A DNA stretch of 64,000 nucleotides, taken from contig NZ_SZNK01000001.1 in assembly GCF_005217615.1 (NCBI RefSeq), positions 5,490,001 to 5,554,000 of the forward strand. Reading direction: 5' to 3'. The translations under genes were made by a program, and so were the position numbers. The DNA is from Brevibacillus antibioticus. Lineage in GTDB: Bacteria; Bacillota; Bacilli; Brevibacillales; Brevibacillaceae. Numbering within the stretch: the first letter of the stretch is position 1; every line of letters begins with the position of its first letter. The notes under the pieces were generated by a model that was given only the letters and a program-made list of their open reading frames with translations, searched no databases and was not told the DNA's origin. Of the stretch, positions 31,540 to 40,851 are shown piece after piece.

Positions 31540-32538
31540 ATGTTTTCTCGTACATATCGGACCGCAGGCGGTAAAGCTTTCTTTGCTGTCTTAATGGCGA
31601 CCTTGTTGGTTGTTACCGGTTGCGGTACTCCACAAGCAAGTGAACAAAAGCCGGCAGAACAAAAGCCTGCTGATCAAGCAACTGGTTCCGGCCAAAGCTA
31701 CACAGTGAAACACGCGATGGGCGAAACAACCATCAAAGGTACACCAGAACGCATCGTCATGTTGACCAACCAAGGTACTGAAACTCTGATGGCTCTCGGT
31801 GTGAAGCCAGTAGGGGCTGTAGGTTCGACTGTTGATCCTACTCAATTCTACGATTTCACCAAGTCTTTCCTTGAGGGGACAAAATCCGTAGGTACAGAAG
31901 GTCAACCTAACCTGGAAGCAATCGCGGCATTGAAACCTGACCTGATTCTGGGTATGAAATTCCGTCATGAAAAAATTTATCAACAATTGACTGCAATTGC
32001 TCCAACGGTATTCGTTAACGAGCCACGCGGCGACTGGAAGGCAAACTTCTCCTTGTTCGCGGAAGCAGTAAACAAAAAGGCTGAGGGAGAAAAAGTCCTC
32101 GCTGATTGGAACAAGCGCGTTGAAGACTTCAAAGCAAAAGCGGGCGACAAGCTGAACACAAAAGTATCTGTTGTACGCTTTATGCCTGGTAAAGTTCGCA
32201 TCTACTATAAAGACACCTTCACTGGTGCTATCTTCAAAGACCTTGGCCTGGCTCGTCCAGCTTCCCAAGACAAAGACGATTTCGCAGCAGAAGTAACCAA
32301 AGAGCGCATTCCAGAAATGGATGGCGACATCATGTTCTACTTCACGTACGAAACAGGCAAAGGCGAGGCTTCCAAGCTGGAGCAAGAGTGGACGAACGAT
32401 CCTCTCTGGAAAAATCTGAACGTCGTGAAAGCGGGCAAAGCATACAAAGTGGATGACACCATCTGGAATACTTCCGGTGGCGTAATCGCAGCCAATAAAG
32501 TACTGGATGAGCTGGAAGGCTACATCATCGGTAAATAA
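31540..32538 (+). CDS. Iron(III)-siderophore ABC transporter substrate-binding lipoprotein
   Basis: 332 residues. Lipobox VTGC (Cys about 28), a Gln/Lys/Pro tether, then a helical-backbone binding fold: IKGTPERIVMLTNQGTETLMALGVKPVGAV, PNLEAIAALKPDLILG, RPASQDKDDF. It is clearly paralogous to the protein at 12548 over its whole length. Binds a ferric siderophore at the membrane surface for the divergent permeases. AAAGGGGTCC precedes the ATG. Confidence 0.92.
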   Translation: MFSRTYRTAGGKAFFAVLMATLLVVTGCGTPQASEQKPAEQKPADQATGSGQSYTVKHAMGETTIKGTPERIVMLTNQGTETLMALGVKPVGAVGSTVDPTQFYDFTKSFLEGTKSVGTEGQPNLEAIAALKPDLILGMKFRHEKIYQQLTAIAPTVFVNEPRGDWKANFSLFAEAVNKKAEGEKVLADWNKRVEDFKAKAGDKLNTKVSVVRFMPGKVRIYYKDTFTGAIFKDLGLARPASQDKDDFAAEVTKERIPEMDGDIMFYFTYETGKGEASKLEQEWTNDPLWKNLNVVKAGKAYKVDDTIWNTSGGVIAANKVLDELEGYIIGK

Positions 32539-32542
32539 TGAG

Positions 32543-32574
32543 AAAAGACGGGACTGATGCTCCCGTCTTTTTTG
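32543..32574 (+). terminator. Terminator after the binding-protein gene
   Basis: AAAAGACGGGA (32543-32553) pairs with TCCCGTCTTTT (32561-32571) with T7 overall. It can also serve the convergent anti-sigma gene. Confidence 0.85.
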
Positions 32575-32579
32575 TGTGG

Positions 32580-33824
32580 TTACCCCGCCATGTTGTTGAA
32601 TGTTCCTCGTGGGTAGTAAATGTTTACGTGATCAATGTAGAGGCTGTTTGGATCATTGGTCATGATGCCTGAGAAAATGAATTTCAATTCATAATCAGGG
32701 GTTACCTTGTAGGTGTAGATGGTTTGGCCGCCCGTTGTGGCTTTACTTGTTGGCTCCCCAAGTGTTTCACGGACCTCGGCAAGTGTGATTGCTTGCAAGC
32801 GTGGATCATAGGAACGAATATCAACGATCTGCATTCCTTTGTTAAAGGCAAAGACTAGATTGAGATCCCGGTACGTATTGTACGTGATGCCATTGATGAA
32901 GGAGACGACATCCGGTTTGCCCAGCTGTTTTTCTGCGTCATCGAATACATCCTTTTCTAAACGATACTGACTGCCAAAGATTTGGCCTTTCCCCGCGAGA
33001 TCACGCACGCTTTGCAACAACTCGGCATTGTTCGCATACAGCATGAGATTTTTGTTTCCTTGCGGGTAATACAGCTGGTATTCAACAAGAACCAGGTCTT
33101 TCTTGTCCGTGCTTTTTGTACCTTGGAAGATCAGTTTGACCTGATATTTGCTCGTCACATCGTAGGTATAAATCGTATGATCCCCAAATTCACTGATACG
33201 GTTCGGTTTTCCCCAGCTCTTTTCGACAGCAGACAGGCTGATTTGCTGCAAGCGAGAATCTATCCTGTGCATGTCTACGAGCTGCATGCCTTTGTTGTAG
33301 CCAAACACGACTTCTTTTTTCGGGTAGGCGGAATAGCTCAGTCCATTTGCTGTGTAGGTTTTCTCAGGCTTTCCCCAGCCCTTTTCTATATCATCTATCG
33401 TTTTTTCCAGAACGAATGGAAGGGAGATGCCCCTGCCTTCTTGAGCATTTGAGCGAATTTGTGACAAGAGCTTTTCAGACTGCGGAATAGGCTTTGTTGT
33501 TACGCTGTTGCTTTGACCTGGTCCCGGAGAAGCGGTAGGGGAGCCAGGAGCAACAGGCGCAACGGTATCTGGCATTGTACTCTGCGGTTGATTCGTAAGG
33601 AGTGAGGCTCCCAGCCAGACGGTCACAGCAAGTACCGAGCAGAGGGCCAATCCCTTGCCAAGCGCAGAGAAACCACGAAAAGAAGCAGTCCCCCCAGATT
33701 TGCTCACATTTGTTTGGCGAATAGCAGAAACGATCTCGTGCTTATGTTCTCCGCTCATTTTCATATCCGGCATCCCCTTCAATTTATCTAGTAAGTCATG
33801 GTCTGAATTAGATCGCATCGCCAA
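32580..33824 (-). CDS. Membrane anti-sigma factor with two DUF4309-like (YjgB-type) domains
   Basis: 414 residues. N-terminal ~55 residues are cytoplasmic, followed by one membrane helix (about 57-76), a Pro/Ser/Gly linker, and two tandem ~145-residue repeats (about 118-262 and 266-410). Each contains two ...EKxWGKP.../...LGKPD...GMQ(L/I)VD(M/I)...DPRLQ.I.L... units and ends in IYTY.V...Y.(L/V)KLIF. This is the DUF4309/YjgB pattern. The gene overlaps the end of the ECF sigma gene by 17 bases, so it probably encodes the cognate anti-sigma factor; the outer repeats may sense a cell-surface signal. In-frame ATGs at 33824 and 33818 are both possible. Confidence 0.8.
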   Translation of the reverse strand: MAMRSNSDHDLLDKLKGMPDMKMSGEHKHEIVSAIRQTNVSKSGGTASFRGFSALGKGLALCSVLAVTVWLGASLLTNQPQSTMPDTVAPVAPGSPTASPGPGQSNSVTTKPIPQSEKLLSQIRSNAQEGRGISLPFVLEKTIDDIEKGWGKPEKTYTANGLSYSAYPKKEVVFGYNKGMQLVDMHRIDSRLQQISLSAVEKSWGKPNRISEFGDHTIYTYDVTSKYQVKLIFQGTKSTDKKDLVLVEYQLYYPQGNKNLMLYANNAELLQSVRDLAGKGQIFGSQYRLEKDVFDDAEKQLGKPDVVSFINGITYNTYRDLNLVFAFNKGMQIVDIRSYDPRLQAITLAEVRETLGEPTSKATTGGQTIYTYKVTPDYELKFIFSGIMTNDPNSLYIDHVNIYYPRGTFNNMAG

Positions 33825-34332
33825 TCATCTCCTTTTTCTCACGCTCAAGTATTTCCCTGACGGCTTTCATGGCACGGTGCAATGTTACGTTGACTTTGTT
33901 TTCGGACCACCCCAGTATTTCAGCGGTCTCCTTGGAGGACAGTCCTTTGACTCCGCGCAAAATGAGTACCTCCCGAAAAGCTGGTTTTACGTTACGGATT
34001 GCATGGTAAAGTGCTTGCTGCTCCTCATGTACGTGCAGAATTTCTTCCGGTGTTTTTTCTTCCGTCTCTACATTCGCCAGCCATTTATCTGGTAGCCAAT
34101 TACGAAGACGTTGCTTTCGTTTATGATCAATGGCGGTATTCCTGGCGATCGTCAATAGCCAAGTTTTCGGTTGTGATCTGCCTTCGAATGCGTCGAGAGA
34201 CCGAAGCGCTTTTAAAAAGACATCCTGAACGAGGTCTTCTACATCGCGGGTTCCTGTGTAGTAAATAAGAAATTTGTAAATATCATCGCCATAGCGCAGG
34301 AACCATTGCTCCATTAAAACGTTTTTGTCCAT
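33808..34332 (-). CDS. ECF RNA polymerase sigma factor
   Basis: 174 residues. Region 2 (RYGDDIYKFLIYYTGTRDVEDLVQDVFLKALRSLDAFEGRSQPKTWLLTIARNTAIDHKRKQ, about 14-75) and region 4 (FREVLILRGVKGLSSKETAEILGWSENKVNVTLHRAMKAV, about 118-157), no other domain. Group SigX/SigV-like. AAAGGTGG precedes the ATG. Overlaps its anti-sigma gene. I looked for an autoregulatory TGAAAC-N16-CGTC promoter and found only a TGAAAT...CGTC pair with too short a spacer. Confidence 0.92.
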   Translation of the reverse strand: MDKNVLMEQWFLRYGDDIYKFLIYYTGTRDVEDLVQDVFLKALRSLDAFEGRSQPKTWLLTIARNTAIDHKRKQRLRNWLPDKWLANVETEEKTPEEILHVHEEQQALYHAIRNVKPAFREVLILRGVKGLSSKETAEILGWSENKVNVTLHRAMKAVREILEREKKEMIGDAI

Positions 34333-34399
34333 AGCTGAACCACCTTTTGTACGTTCTCCTTGTAATTTGACGACTCAGGGTGCATTTCATTACAAAAAC

Positions 34400-34431
34400 A
34401 AAAAAACTGCCGGAAGAAAAGATCCGACAGT
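34400..34431 (-). terminator. Terminator of the FetAB-like operon
   Basis: ACTGCCGGA (34406-34414) pairs with TCCGACAGT (34423-34431) with one mismatch; in the minus direction followed by T6. Confidence 0.8.
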
Positions 34432-34439
34432 GTGTTCAT

Positions 34440-35204
34440 TTAAGAGTGGAGCATGGAATCCCGCGTAAACCAGAGCTGATAGCAGAGTATGCTGATCAGA
34501 ACCGCCGAAATGGCAGCAGAGGAGCTGAAGCTGAGCATAATGAGGATTTGGTAGCGCACGGCCTCGATGGGACTGGCACCTGCGACGATCATGCCGGTCA
34601 TCATCCCTGGCAATTGGACGAGTCCGATTGTTTTCATCGTGTCAAAGGTAGGGATCATGCTCGCTTTGACAGCGCGCTTCAACACCACATGTACAGCTTG
34701 GCGTGTAGTGGCTCCCAGACAAAGCAATGTTTCGATTTCCCCACGAGACGCTTCTACTTCTCTGTTCATATGCGTGAGAAAAAGGCTCGTGACGATCATG
34801 GAGCTGCCAATTATCATGCCGCTCATCGGGATGATGTACTGCGGTGTAGGAGAGACAAGCCCGAGTATAACCAACAGTCCCATGGTGATGACCTCTGTTA
34901 TCGCAAGGGAAAGGGAGATCCGCCAAAAGATCCCCGGTAATTGCTTCGCTCTGCTGGCAGCGTTCCACGAAGCGACCAAGATCATCATGAGAATGATCAA
35001 TAATATAAACCAGACACTGTCGGCAGCAAAGACAAAATGCAGGACGTAGCCGATCGCAAGCAATTGAACGGTAGAGCGGATGGTGCCAATCAAAATGTCT
35101 TTTTCCAAACCGAGCTTCTGCCAAACAGAGAGCAGGAGGGCAATGAAAACAAAGGCATAGGCAAAGAGTAGCCATATGTATGAACCCGTAAACGTATGTG
35201 TCAT
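34440..35204 (-). CDS. fetB: FetB/YbbM-type ABC transporter permease
   Basis: 254 residues, about seven membrane helices, UPF0014 family. Visible motifs: IGTIRSTVQLLAIGYVLHFVF (about 36-56), NAASRAKQLPG near 85, PMSGMIIGSSMIVTSLF near 127, and GATTRQAVHVVLKRAVKASMIPTFDTMKTIGLVQLPGMMTGMI near 164. E. coli FetAB (YbbLM) is reported to export iron; the role here is inferred. Its ATG overlaps the stop of the ATPase gene by 4 bases. Confidence 0.88.
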   Translation of the reverse strand: MTHTFTGSYIWLLFAYAFVFIALLLSVWQKLGLEKDILIGTIRSTVQLLAIGYVLHFVFAADSVWFILLIILMMILVASWNAASRAKQLPGIFWRISLSLAITEVITMGLLVILGLVSPTPQYIIPMSGMIIGSSMIVTSLFLTHMNREVEASRGEIETLLCLGATTRQAVHVVLKRAVKASMIPTFDTMKTIGLVQLPGMMTGMIVAGASPIEAVRYQILIMLSFSSSAAISAVLISILCYQLWFTRDSMLHS

Positions 35205-35953
35205 CGCTGCACCTCACTCAGGGCAGCATGGATATTTCCATCCTGTAAAAATTCACGAGCCTCCACGGATTGGGGCGAGTGGAAAAACGTTTCACATTCC
35301 GTGTCCTCTGCGAGCTGGTGATTGGCCATAAACCAAATGCGCTTGCAAGCGACTCGCGCTTCTTCTAAATCATGTGTGACCCAAATTAAGGTCGTGCCAG
35401 TTTGGTGGTGCAAATCGACGAGGAGCCGCTCAGCCGCCTGCTTGCTTTTTGTATCGAGTGAAGCGGTGACCTCATCCAGCAGCAGGACAGGTGGCTGAAG
35501 CAACAGGCTGCGAACGAGAGCGAGTCGTTGCTTTTCGCCGCCGGACAGTTGAGTGGCTGGTTTTGACCAATCGATCTCTTCCATATATAACTGCTCCATC
35601 AAGTCTGAGGCTAGCTTCTTATCAAAAGGACGCTGATGCAGGGTACTTACTGTTCGCAGGTTATCTTCGACGGTGCCCGGCAGCATAACAGCCTGTTGTG
35701 CCACGTAACTGATTTTCATGCGCCAAGCTTTTGCGTCCCACGATGACATTTCTTTCTTCTCTAAAAAAATCGTACCAGCGTCAGGTGGTAGAAGACGACC
35801 CAAAATACGGAGCAAGGTGCTTTTTCCTTGGCCTGATTTTCCCAGAATTCCAATAATCGTAGGCTCTTTAATACAGGCGTTTAGGTCACGGAACAACCAT
35901 GTACTCGTGGGAGAGTGGAGTTGTTTCCCCAAAGCTTCGATCTTGATAGTCAT
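35201..35953 (-). CDS. fetA: FetA/YbbL-type ABC transporter ATP-binding protein
   Basis: 250 residues. Walker A GKSGQGKST (about 38-46), signature LSGGEKQRLALVRSLL (about 135), Walker B VLLLDEVTASLD (about 156), H-loop WVTHDLEEA. Pairs with the UPF0014 permease downstream (ATGA overlap). ATG 35953 is chosen because GGGGAGG is about 8 bases upstream; a longer in-frame start at 35986 has no site. Confidence 0.88.
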   Translation of the reverse strand: MTIKIEALGKQLHSPTSTWLFRDLNACIKEPTIIGILGKSGQGKSTLLRILGRLLPPDAGTIFLEKKEMSSWDAKAWRMKISYVAQQAVMLPGTVEDNLRTVSTLHQRPFDKKLASDLMEQLYMEEIDWSKPATQLSGGEKQRLALVRSLLLQPPVLLLDEVTASLDTKSKQAAERLLVDLHHQTGTTLIWVTHDLEEARVACKRIWFMANHQLAEDTECETFFHSPQSVEAREFLQDGNIHAALSEVQR

Positions 35954-35981
35954 TTGTAAAAGCCTCCCCATTAACGCGGAA

Positions 35982-36014
35982 AACACCGAAGAGGACGAGT
36001 CTTCGGTGTTTCTT
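35982..36014. terminator. Terminator downstream of the cytochrome c gene
   Basis: AACACCGAAGA pairs perfectly with TCTTCGGTGTT across a seven-base loop. TTTTCC follows in the minus direction. Confidence 0.75.
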
Positions 36015-36035
36015 TCTTACAGGCTATCTATGTAC

Positions 36036-36431
36036 TTATTTTTTCTCCGACAGCCACTGTGAAACCGCTTGAATTTCTGGTTGTTTCTTCAGCATTCCAG
36101 GAGGCATGCCGCCTTTACCGTCTTTGATGATTTTAGCAATGTCGTCAGCGCTAAGCGTTGCTCCAATTTTCGTCAGGTTTGGACCTGCAATGCCTTCAAG
36201 ATTTTGACCGTGACAGGAAGCGCAATTTTGTTTGAATACAGCAGCAGCGTCAATTTGTGCAGTTGGTGCGCCGCCACCATTGGCTTCTTCGCCATGTTTT
36301 GGTGGGAAAATGATTGATCCTACAAGTGCAATGAGAAAAACAAGAAACAAGATACCAAACGAAGTGAAAAAGGCCTTCGCGGAATCAATTACATCGTTTT
36401 GATTCATGTCTTTTTTGTTGGACCCAGCCAT
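36036..36431 (-). CDS. Membrane-anchored c-type cytochrome (CccA/CccB-like)
   Basis: 131 residues. An N-terminal membrane anchor (about 19-42, FGILFLVFLIALVGSIIF) and a Gly/Ala-rich linker are followed by one heme c site CASCH (about 74-78) and a distal Met ligand in GGMPPGM (about 108). Small single-heme cytochrome carrying electrons on the outer membrane face. ATG 36431 is chosen because GGGAGG lies about 10 bases upstream; an upstream TTG in frame has no site. Single-gene unit. Confidence 0.88.
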   Translation of the reverse strand: MAGSNKKDMNQNDVIDSAKAFFTSFGILFLVFLIALVGSIIFPPKHGEEANGGGAPTAQIDAAAVFKQNCASCHGQNLEGIAGPNLTKIGATLSADDIAKIIKDGKGGMPPGMLKKQPEIQAVSQWLSEKK

Positions 36432-36712
36432 CTGACAAAGACCTCCCAAAGCAAATTATAAAGTTTCATGGTAATTTTACGGCAAAAGTTTGACAATATC
36501 AAGGAGACTACCAAACAAGACAAAGAAAGTACACAATTTACCATTTTTTCGTAAAAACACGTTGCCCTTAGTCTACCTTATAACAGTCAATATTATTTGA
36601 GAGAATTTCTCTTTTAATGGAGAGGATAGCGGGTTGCTGTTACCAGACAAGTGTGATAAAGTTGTTGTATTGGTTTTTTCCGCCTTGGAAATACGTTTTG
36701 AGGTGAATGAAA

Positions 36713-36955
36713 ATGGCATTGGCTGCGAAAATTTTACTTGTGATCGCAAGTATTGGCTTAATTATCGTCGTGTTGCTGCAATCGGGAAAAAGTGCCGGCC
36801 TTTCCGGAGCGATTGGTGGCGGCGCAGAGCAACTGATGGGCAAACAAAAAGCCCGCGGGATTGACGCATTTTTAGGAAAACTGACCGTTGTATTTGCGGT
36901 TAGCTTCATGATTTTTGCGATTTTGCTCGGGTATTTCTTGAAATCAGGAGCGTAA
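36713..36955 (+). CDS. secG: Preprotein translocase subunit SecG
   Basis: 80 residues, two membrane helices (about 4-22 and 55-76) separated by a Gly-rich loop with GLSGAIGGGAEQLMGKQKARG, the SecG signature. Works in the SecYEG channel. Two in-frame ATGs (36707, 36713) are present; the second is 7 bases after GAGGTG and is preferred. Lies between eno and rnr in the conserved Bacillales order. Confidence 0.95.
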   Translation: MALAAKILLVIASIGLIIVVLLQSGKSAGLSGAIGGGAEQLMGKQKARGIDAFLGKLTVVFAVSFMIFAILLGYFLKSGA

Positions 36956-36969
36956 TAGACGAACGGCCG

Positions 36970-37001
36970 AAAGACAGCGAGTGCATCTTGCTGTCTTTTT
37001 C
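36970..37001 (+). terminator. Terminator after secG
   Basis: AAAGACAGC (36970-36978) pairs with GCTGTCTTT (36990-36998), followed by TTCTC. It may be partial, with read-through to rnr. Confidence 0.65.
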
Positions 37002-37097
37002 TCTATTCCGATTGCGATATGCAGGAACGGTGAATACTACATAATAGGATGGTCATGGAGAAACGCGGGAATGCCACGCGAAAAAGGAGGTTTGTGA

Positions 37098-39647
37098 ATG
37101 GAAGATCAAGAAAAAATACTCGCATTTATGCGAGAGCAAGCATACCACCCGATGACGGTGAGGGAACTGGAAGAAGCATTTGGAATTAAGGATTCTGCCA
37201 CGTTCAAGGAGCTTGTCAAAACGCTGAATGCACTGGAAGCGAGCGGAGAGGTGATCCGCACCAGAGCGAATCGGTATGGCGTGCCTGAAAAAATGAATCT
37301 GGTACGCGGACGTCTGCAAAGCCATCCGAAGGGCTTCGGATTTGTGATCCCGGAGACACCTGACTCGGATGACGTATATGTACATGCGAATGATATGAAT
37401 GGAGCGCTCCATGGCGATACGGTTTTTGTCCGCGTGGAAAAAGAAGCGGGCGGCAATCGTCTGGAGGGGCAGATCATCCGCATTGTCGAGCGCGGAATCA
37501 AGCAGGTCGTAGGGACATTTAAGGATGAGAGGCATTATGCGTTTGTGATCCCCGACGAAAAGCGAATCGGCAAAGATATTTTCATCCCGAAAGACTCCTT
37601 CAACGGAGCAGTAGATGGTCACAAGGTAGTCGTGAACATCGTTCGCTATCCAGAGGGGCGTGTGAATCCAGAGGGTGAAGTCGTCGAGATTCTCGGACAT
37701 AAGAACGATCCGGGCGTCGATATTCTGTCGATCATCCGCAAGTTTAATTTGCCTGAGGCTTTTCCAGAGGACGTATTAGCTGAGGCTGACGCTGCACCAG
37801 ATGAGATATCCGAGGAAGAGATCAAAGGTCGTCGTGACTTGCGTGATCGGATGATGGTCACCATTGATGGAGCAGATGCCAAAGACTTGGATGATGCTGT
37901 GTCTCTTGAGAAGCTGCCAAACGGAAACGTAAGACTCGGCGTGCATATCGCTGACGTCAGCTACTATGTTCGTGAAAAGTCTCAGTTGGACAATGAGGCG
38001 TATCGTCGCGGTACCAGTGTTTACTTGGTTGACCGTGTCATTCCGATGCTGCCACATCGCTTGTCCAACGGCATATGCAGTCTCAATCCGCAGGTGGATC
38101 GCTTGACGATTTCTTGTGATATGGAAATGGATGCAGGCGGGAACACCGTTAAGTACGATATATTTTTGAGCGTGATTCGTACAGATGAGCGCATGACGTA
38201 TGCAGATGTACGCAGTATTTTGGATGACAAGGACGAGGCTTTGATTGAGAAGTACAGCAAACTCGTCCCGATGTTCGAGGATATGAAAGAGCTGGCCTTG
38301 AAGCTGCGTAAAAAACGTATGCAGCGCGGCGCCATTGACTTTGATTTCCGCGAAGCGAAAATTTACGTCGATGAAGAGGGAACCCCTACGGAAATCGGCT
38401 TCCGTACGAGATCGATTGCGGAGCAGATCATCGAGGAGTTCATGCTGGCTGCCAACGAAACAGTGGCGGAGCATTTCCACTGGATGAAGCAGCCGTTCAT
38501 GTACCGGATTCACGAAGACCCGAACGCTGAAAAGCTCATGGCCTTCATGGAGTTCATCACGAATTTTGGCTACTCGATCCGCGGGAAGGGCAATTCTGTT
38601 CATCCACGAGCATTGCAGCAGCTGCTGAAAGAGGTAAAAGGAACGCCAGAAGAAATTATTATCAGCACGGTCATGCTGCGTTCGATGAAGCAAGCGCGCT
38701 ACGACGCGGAAAGTCTGGGGCATTACGGTTTATCTACGGAGTTTTATACCCATTTTACTTCGCCGATTCGCCGTTATCCCGACCTGATTGTTCATCGTCG
38801 TATTCGCGAATGGATCGAGCTGGGGAATCAACTATCAGAAAAACGTCTGGGGTACTGGGCAGAGCAAATGCCAGTAATCGCAGAGCATGCGTCACAGCGT
38901 GAACGGTTGGCTGTCGATGCTGAGCGTGAAACAGACGATCTGAAAAAAGCGGAATTCATGCTTGAGCGAGTGGGAGAAGAATTCGAAGGCGTCATCTCCA
39001 GCGTCACTTCGTTTGGGATTTTCGTCGAGCTGCCTAATACCATTGAAGGCTTGGTGCACGTAAGCTTTTTGACCGACGACTACTATCATTACCATGAGAA
39101 AATGTTTGCGATGGTCGGTGAGCGCACAGGCAAGCAATACCGGATCGGAGATGTCGTCGAGGTACGTGTAGCGAATGTCAACGTGGATGAACGCACCATC
39201 GACTTTGAAGTCGTCGGGATGCCAAAGGCTGGCTTCCGCGGCAGCCGTGAGCGTGCGCCTCGCGTCATAGATGGTCGAGGTGGGGATCGTAAGCCGACAC
39301 GCGGCAAGCAACAAGATCGTTCACGCGCAGGCCGTCCAGATCGTACTGGTCGTCCAGATCGACCAGATCGTACTGGTCGTCCAGATCGACCAGATCGTCA
39401 AAAGGATAAAAAGCATCCGGCGGAAATCCGTCAGAAATACAAGGATCGTCGCAAAGCGGAAGGGAACAAACCTCCTCGTCGTGCTGGATCGGGCAAAGCA
39501 TCGAGCGGTGAAGAAGTGCTGCCAATCGGTACAGGAGAAGGGGATACCCCAGCGAAACGCCAGAAGGGATTCTGGGAAGATCTCGTCAAGTCCAAGAAAA
39601 AGAACCGCAAAAATGTAGCCAGTCAGGTAAAACGGAAACGCCGTTAA
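37098..39647 (+). CDS. rnr: Ribonuclease R
   Basis: 849 residues. N-terminal winged-helix (about 3-65), cold-shock OB folds (about 70-230), RNB catalytic domain with [12 protein letters not shown] (metal-binding Asp cluster, about 256-267) and [16 protein letters not shown] (about 553), S1 domain (about 625-705), then a Lys/Arg-rich tail of ~140 residues. The tail contains a 27-base tandem repeat (39335-39397, 2.3 copies) encoding RPDRTGRPD units. 3'-5' exonuclease acting on structured RNA and, with SmpB-tmRNA, on non-stop messages. AAAGGAGG precedes the ATG; smpB follows. Confidence 0.96.
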   Translation: MEDQEKILAFMREQAYHPMTVRELEEAFGIKDSATFKELVKTLNALEASGEVIRTRANRYGVPEKMNLVRGRLQSHPKGFGFVIPETPDSDDVYVHANDMNGALHGDTVFVRVEKEAGGNRLEGQIIRIVERGIKQVVGTFKDERHYAFVIPDEKRIGKDIFIPKDSFNGAVDGHKVVVNIVRYPEGRVNPEGEVVEILGHKNDPGVDILSIIRKFNLPEAFPEDVLAEADAAPDEISEEEIKGRRDLRDRMMVTIDGADAKDLDDAVSLEKLPNGNVRLGVHIADVSYYVREKSQLDNEAYRRGTSVYLVDRVIPMLPHRLSNGICSLNPQVDRLTISCDMEMDAGGNTVKYDIFLSVIRTDERMTYADVRSILDDKDEALIEKYSKLVPMFEDMKELALKLRKKRMQRGAIDFDFREAKIYVDEEGTPTEIGFRTRSIAEQIIEEFMLAANETVAEHFHWMKQPFMYRIHEDPNAEKLMAFMEFITNFGYSIRGKGNSVHPRALQQLLKEVKGTPEEIIISTVMLRSMKQARYDAESLGHYGLSTEFYTHFTSPIRRYPDLIVHRRIREWIELGNQLSEKRLGYWAEQMPVIAEHASQRERLAVDAERETDDLKKAEFMLERVGEEFEGVISSVTSFGIFVELPNTIEGLVHVSFLTDDYYHYHEKMFAMVGERTGKQYRIGDVVEVRVANVNVDERTIDFEVVGMPKAGFRGSRERAPRVIDGRGGDRKPTRGKQQDRSRAGRPDRTGRPDRPDRTGRPDRPDRQKDKKHPAEIRQKYKDRRKAEGNKPPRRAGSGKASSGEEVLPIGTGEGDTPAKRQKGFWEDLVKSKKKNRKNVASQVKRKRR

Positions 39648-39657
39648 ACAGGTGTTT

Positions 39658-39703
39658 AAACCCCGAAAAGTACGCGGCGCGATCCGTTTCCCTTTTCGGG
39701 GTT
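39658..39703 (+). other. Hairpin between rnr and smpB
   Basis: AACCCCGAAAAG (39659-39670) pairs perfectly with CTTTTCGGGGTT (39692-39703) across a 21-base loop. No U-run follows, so it is more likely a processing or stability element than a terminator. A 13-base palindrome TTTACCGGGTAAA lies just after it. Confidence 0.55.
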
Positions 39704-39795
39704 GGCTATTTACCGGGTAAATGACTTGCCACAATGGGCAAAATTTGCTAGACTAACTGGTACGAAACGCAGTACGTACAAGTGAGGTGATCTCC

Positions 39796-40269
39796 ATGTC
39801 AAAAGAGAAGGCCGGAACCAAAACAATCGCCCAAAACCGAAAAGCGCGCCACGATTACCACATCGAGCAAGTATACGAGGCAGGCATTGAGCTGACCGGT
39901 ACGGAGATCAAGTCCGTGCGTGCAGCGCGTGTCCAGCTCAAGGACAGCTTCGCCCGTGTGCAGAATGGCGAATTGCTTCTGTACAATGTGCACATCAGTC
40001 CGTACGAGCAGGGGAATCGCTTTAACCATGAGCCAGAGCGGACTCGCAAGCTGCTGATGCGCCGCTTGGAAATCCTCAAGCTCAATGGTCTGATTCGCGA
40101 AAGAGGCTACTCGTTGGTCCCGCTCAGCATTTATTTGAAGGGCGGCTGGGCCAAGGTCGAGCTCGCACTTGTCAAAGGGAAAAAGAACTACGACAAGCGC
40201 GAAGACCTCAAGAAAAAAGAGTCTACGCGTGATATCGAGCGTGCTCTGCGCGAACGCCAAAAAGGTTGA
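39796..40269 (+). CDS. smpB: SsrA-binding protein SmpB
   Basis: 157 residues. [40 protein letters not shown] (about 14-53) and the basic C-terminal tail ending RALRERQKG, which mimics the missing tmRNA anticodon stem. Binds tmRNA and delivers it to stalled ribosomes. ATG 39796 is preferred since GAGGTGATC is 6-8 bases upstream. ssrA follows directly. Confidence 0.97.
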   Translation: MSKEKAGTKTIAQNRKARHDYHIEQVYEAGIELTGTEIKSVRAARVQLKDSFARVQNGELLLYNVHISPYEQGNRFNHEPERTRKLLMRRLEILKLNGLIRERGYSLVPLSIYLKGGWAKVELALVKGKKNYDKREDLKKKESTRDIERALRERQKG

Positions 40270-40304
40270 TTGGATTGCACTGGCAGGCTTGGCAGCAATC
40301 AACG

Positions 40305-40414
40305 TTGAGTTTTGGTTGTCGCCTGTGCTATATTTAATAAGCAACAACAAGCCAATACACCATTAATTAATACAGTCTAGGTGTGGATTTAATGGCTCTT
40401 CACCTAGACTTTTT
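40305..40414 (+). promoter_or_regulatory. Putative ssrA promoter followed by a terminator-like hairpin
   Basis: TTGAGT-18-TATATT (40305-40334) is the best sigma-A-like promoter seen. Between it and the mature tmRNA lies AGTCTAGGTG (40374-40383) pairing with CACCTAGACT (40401-40410), then TTTTC. The hairpin probably terminates rnr-smpB transcripts. Confidence 0.5.
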
Positions 40415-40425
40415 CTAACCTACCT

Positions 40426-40781
40426 GGGGGCGTTCTGGATTCGACGGGGATGGTAGAGCATGAGAAGCGAGCCGGGGGGCTGCGGACCTCGTCAACAACG
40501 CGGAACGCCATTAACTGGCAACAAACAACTTTCTCTCGCTGCTTAATAACCAGTGAGGCGCTACCATTCCATCGCCCATGTGGCATGACTAGCGCTCAAC
40601 TTTAGTGGGATACGCCGGAGGTCTCCGTCTGGGGCCAAAGGAAGAAGATCAATCAGGCTAGGTAACGGGTCAGCGCGTCACTCCGCGAATCCGGTACCGA
40701 AATTTAAATGAGTGACTGCGCTCGGAGATGCTCATGTATCGCTGTTTTCGGACGGGGGTTCGAATCCCCCCGCCTCCACCA
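40426..40781 (+). ncRNA. ssrA: Transfer-messenger RNA
   Basis: About 356 nt. The 5' end GGGGGCGTTCTGGATTCGAC and 3' end TTCGAATCCCCCCGCCTCCACCA form the alanine-like tRNA domain (7-bp acceptor with one G-U, encoded CCA). The tag frame near 40521-40550 reads GNKQLSLAA then tandem TAA TAA, with resume codon GGC. It rescues stalled ribosomes with SmpB. Confidence 0.95.
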
Positions 40782-40797
40782 AATACATATCAATGAT

Positions 40798-40822
40798 GTC
40801 ACCTGAAAAGGTGACTTTTTTG
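40798..40822 (+). terminator. Terminator of ssrA
   Basis: GTCACCT (40798-40804) pairs with AGGTGAC (40809-40815) around GAAA, followed by T6. Confidence 0.9.
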
Positions 40823-40851
40823 TTTTTGCCGGAGGATAGTCGCTTATGATG

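Noticed and set aside
34333..34400. Autoregulatory ECF promoter upstream of the sigma gene at 34332
   Set aside because: TGAAAT and CGTC are present on the minus strand but only about 11 bases apart, too short for an ECF promoter.
37776..38723. 315-codon minus-strand frame inside rnr
   Set aside because: Antisense to the RNB domain of RNase R, no ribosome-binding site, His/Arg/Phe-rich.
39335..39397. CRISPR-like direct repeats
   Set aside because: Contiguous 27-base tandem units without spacers and in frame with rnr; no CRISPR array was seen anywhere in the window.
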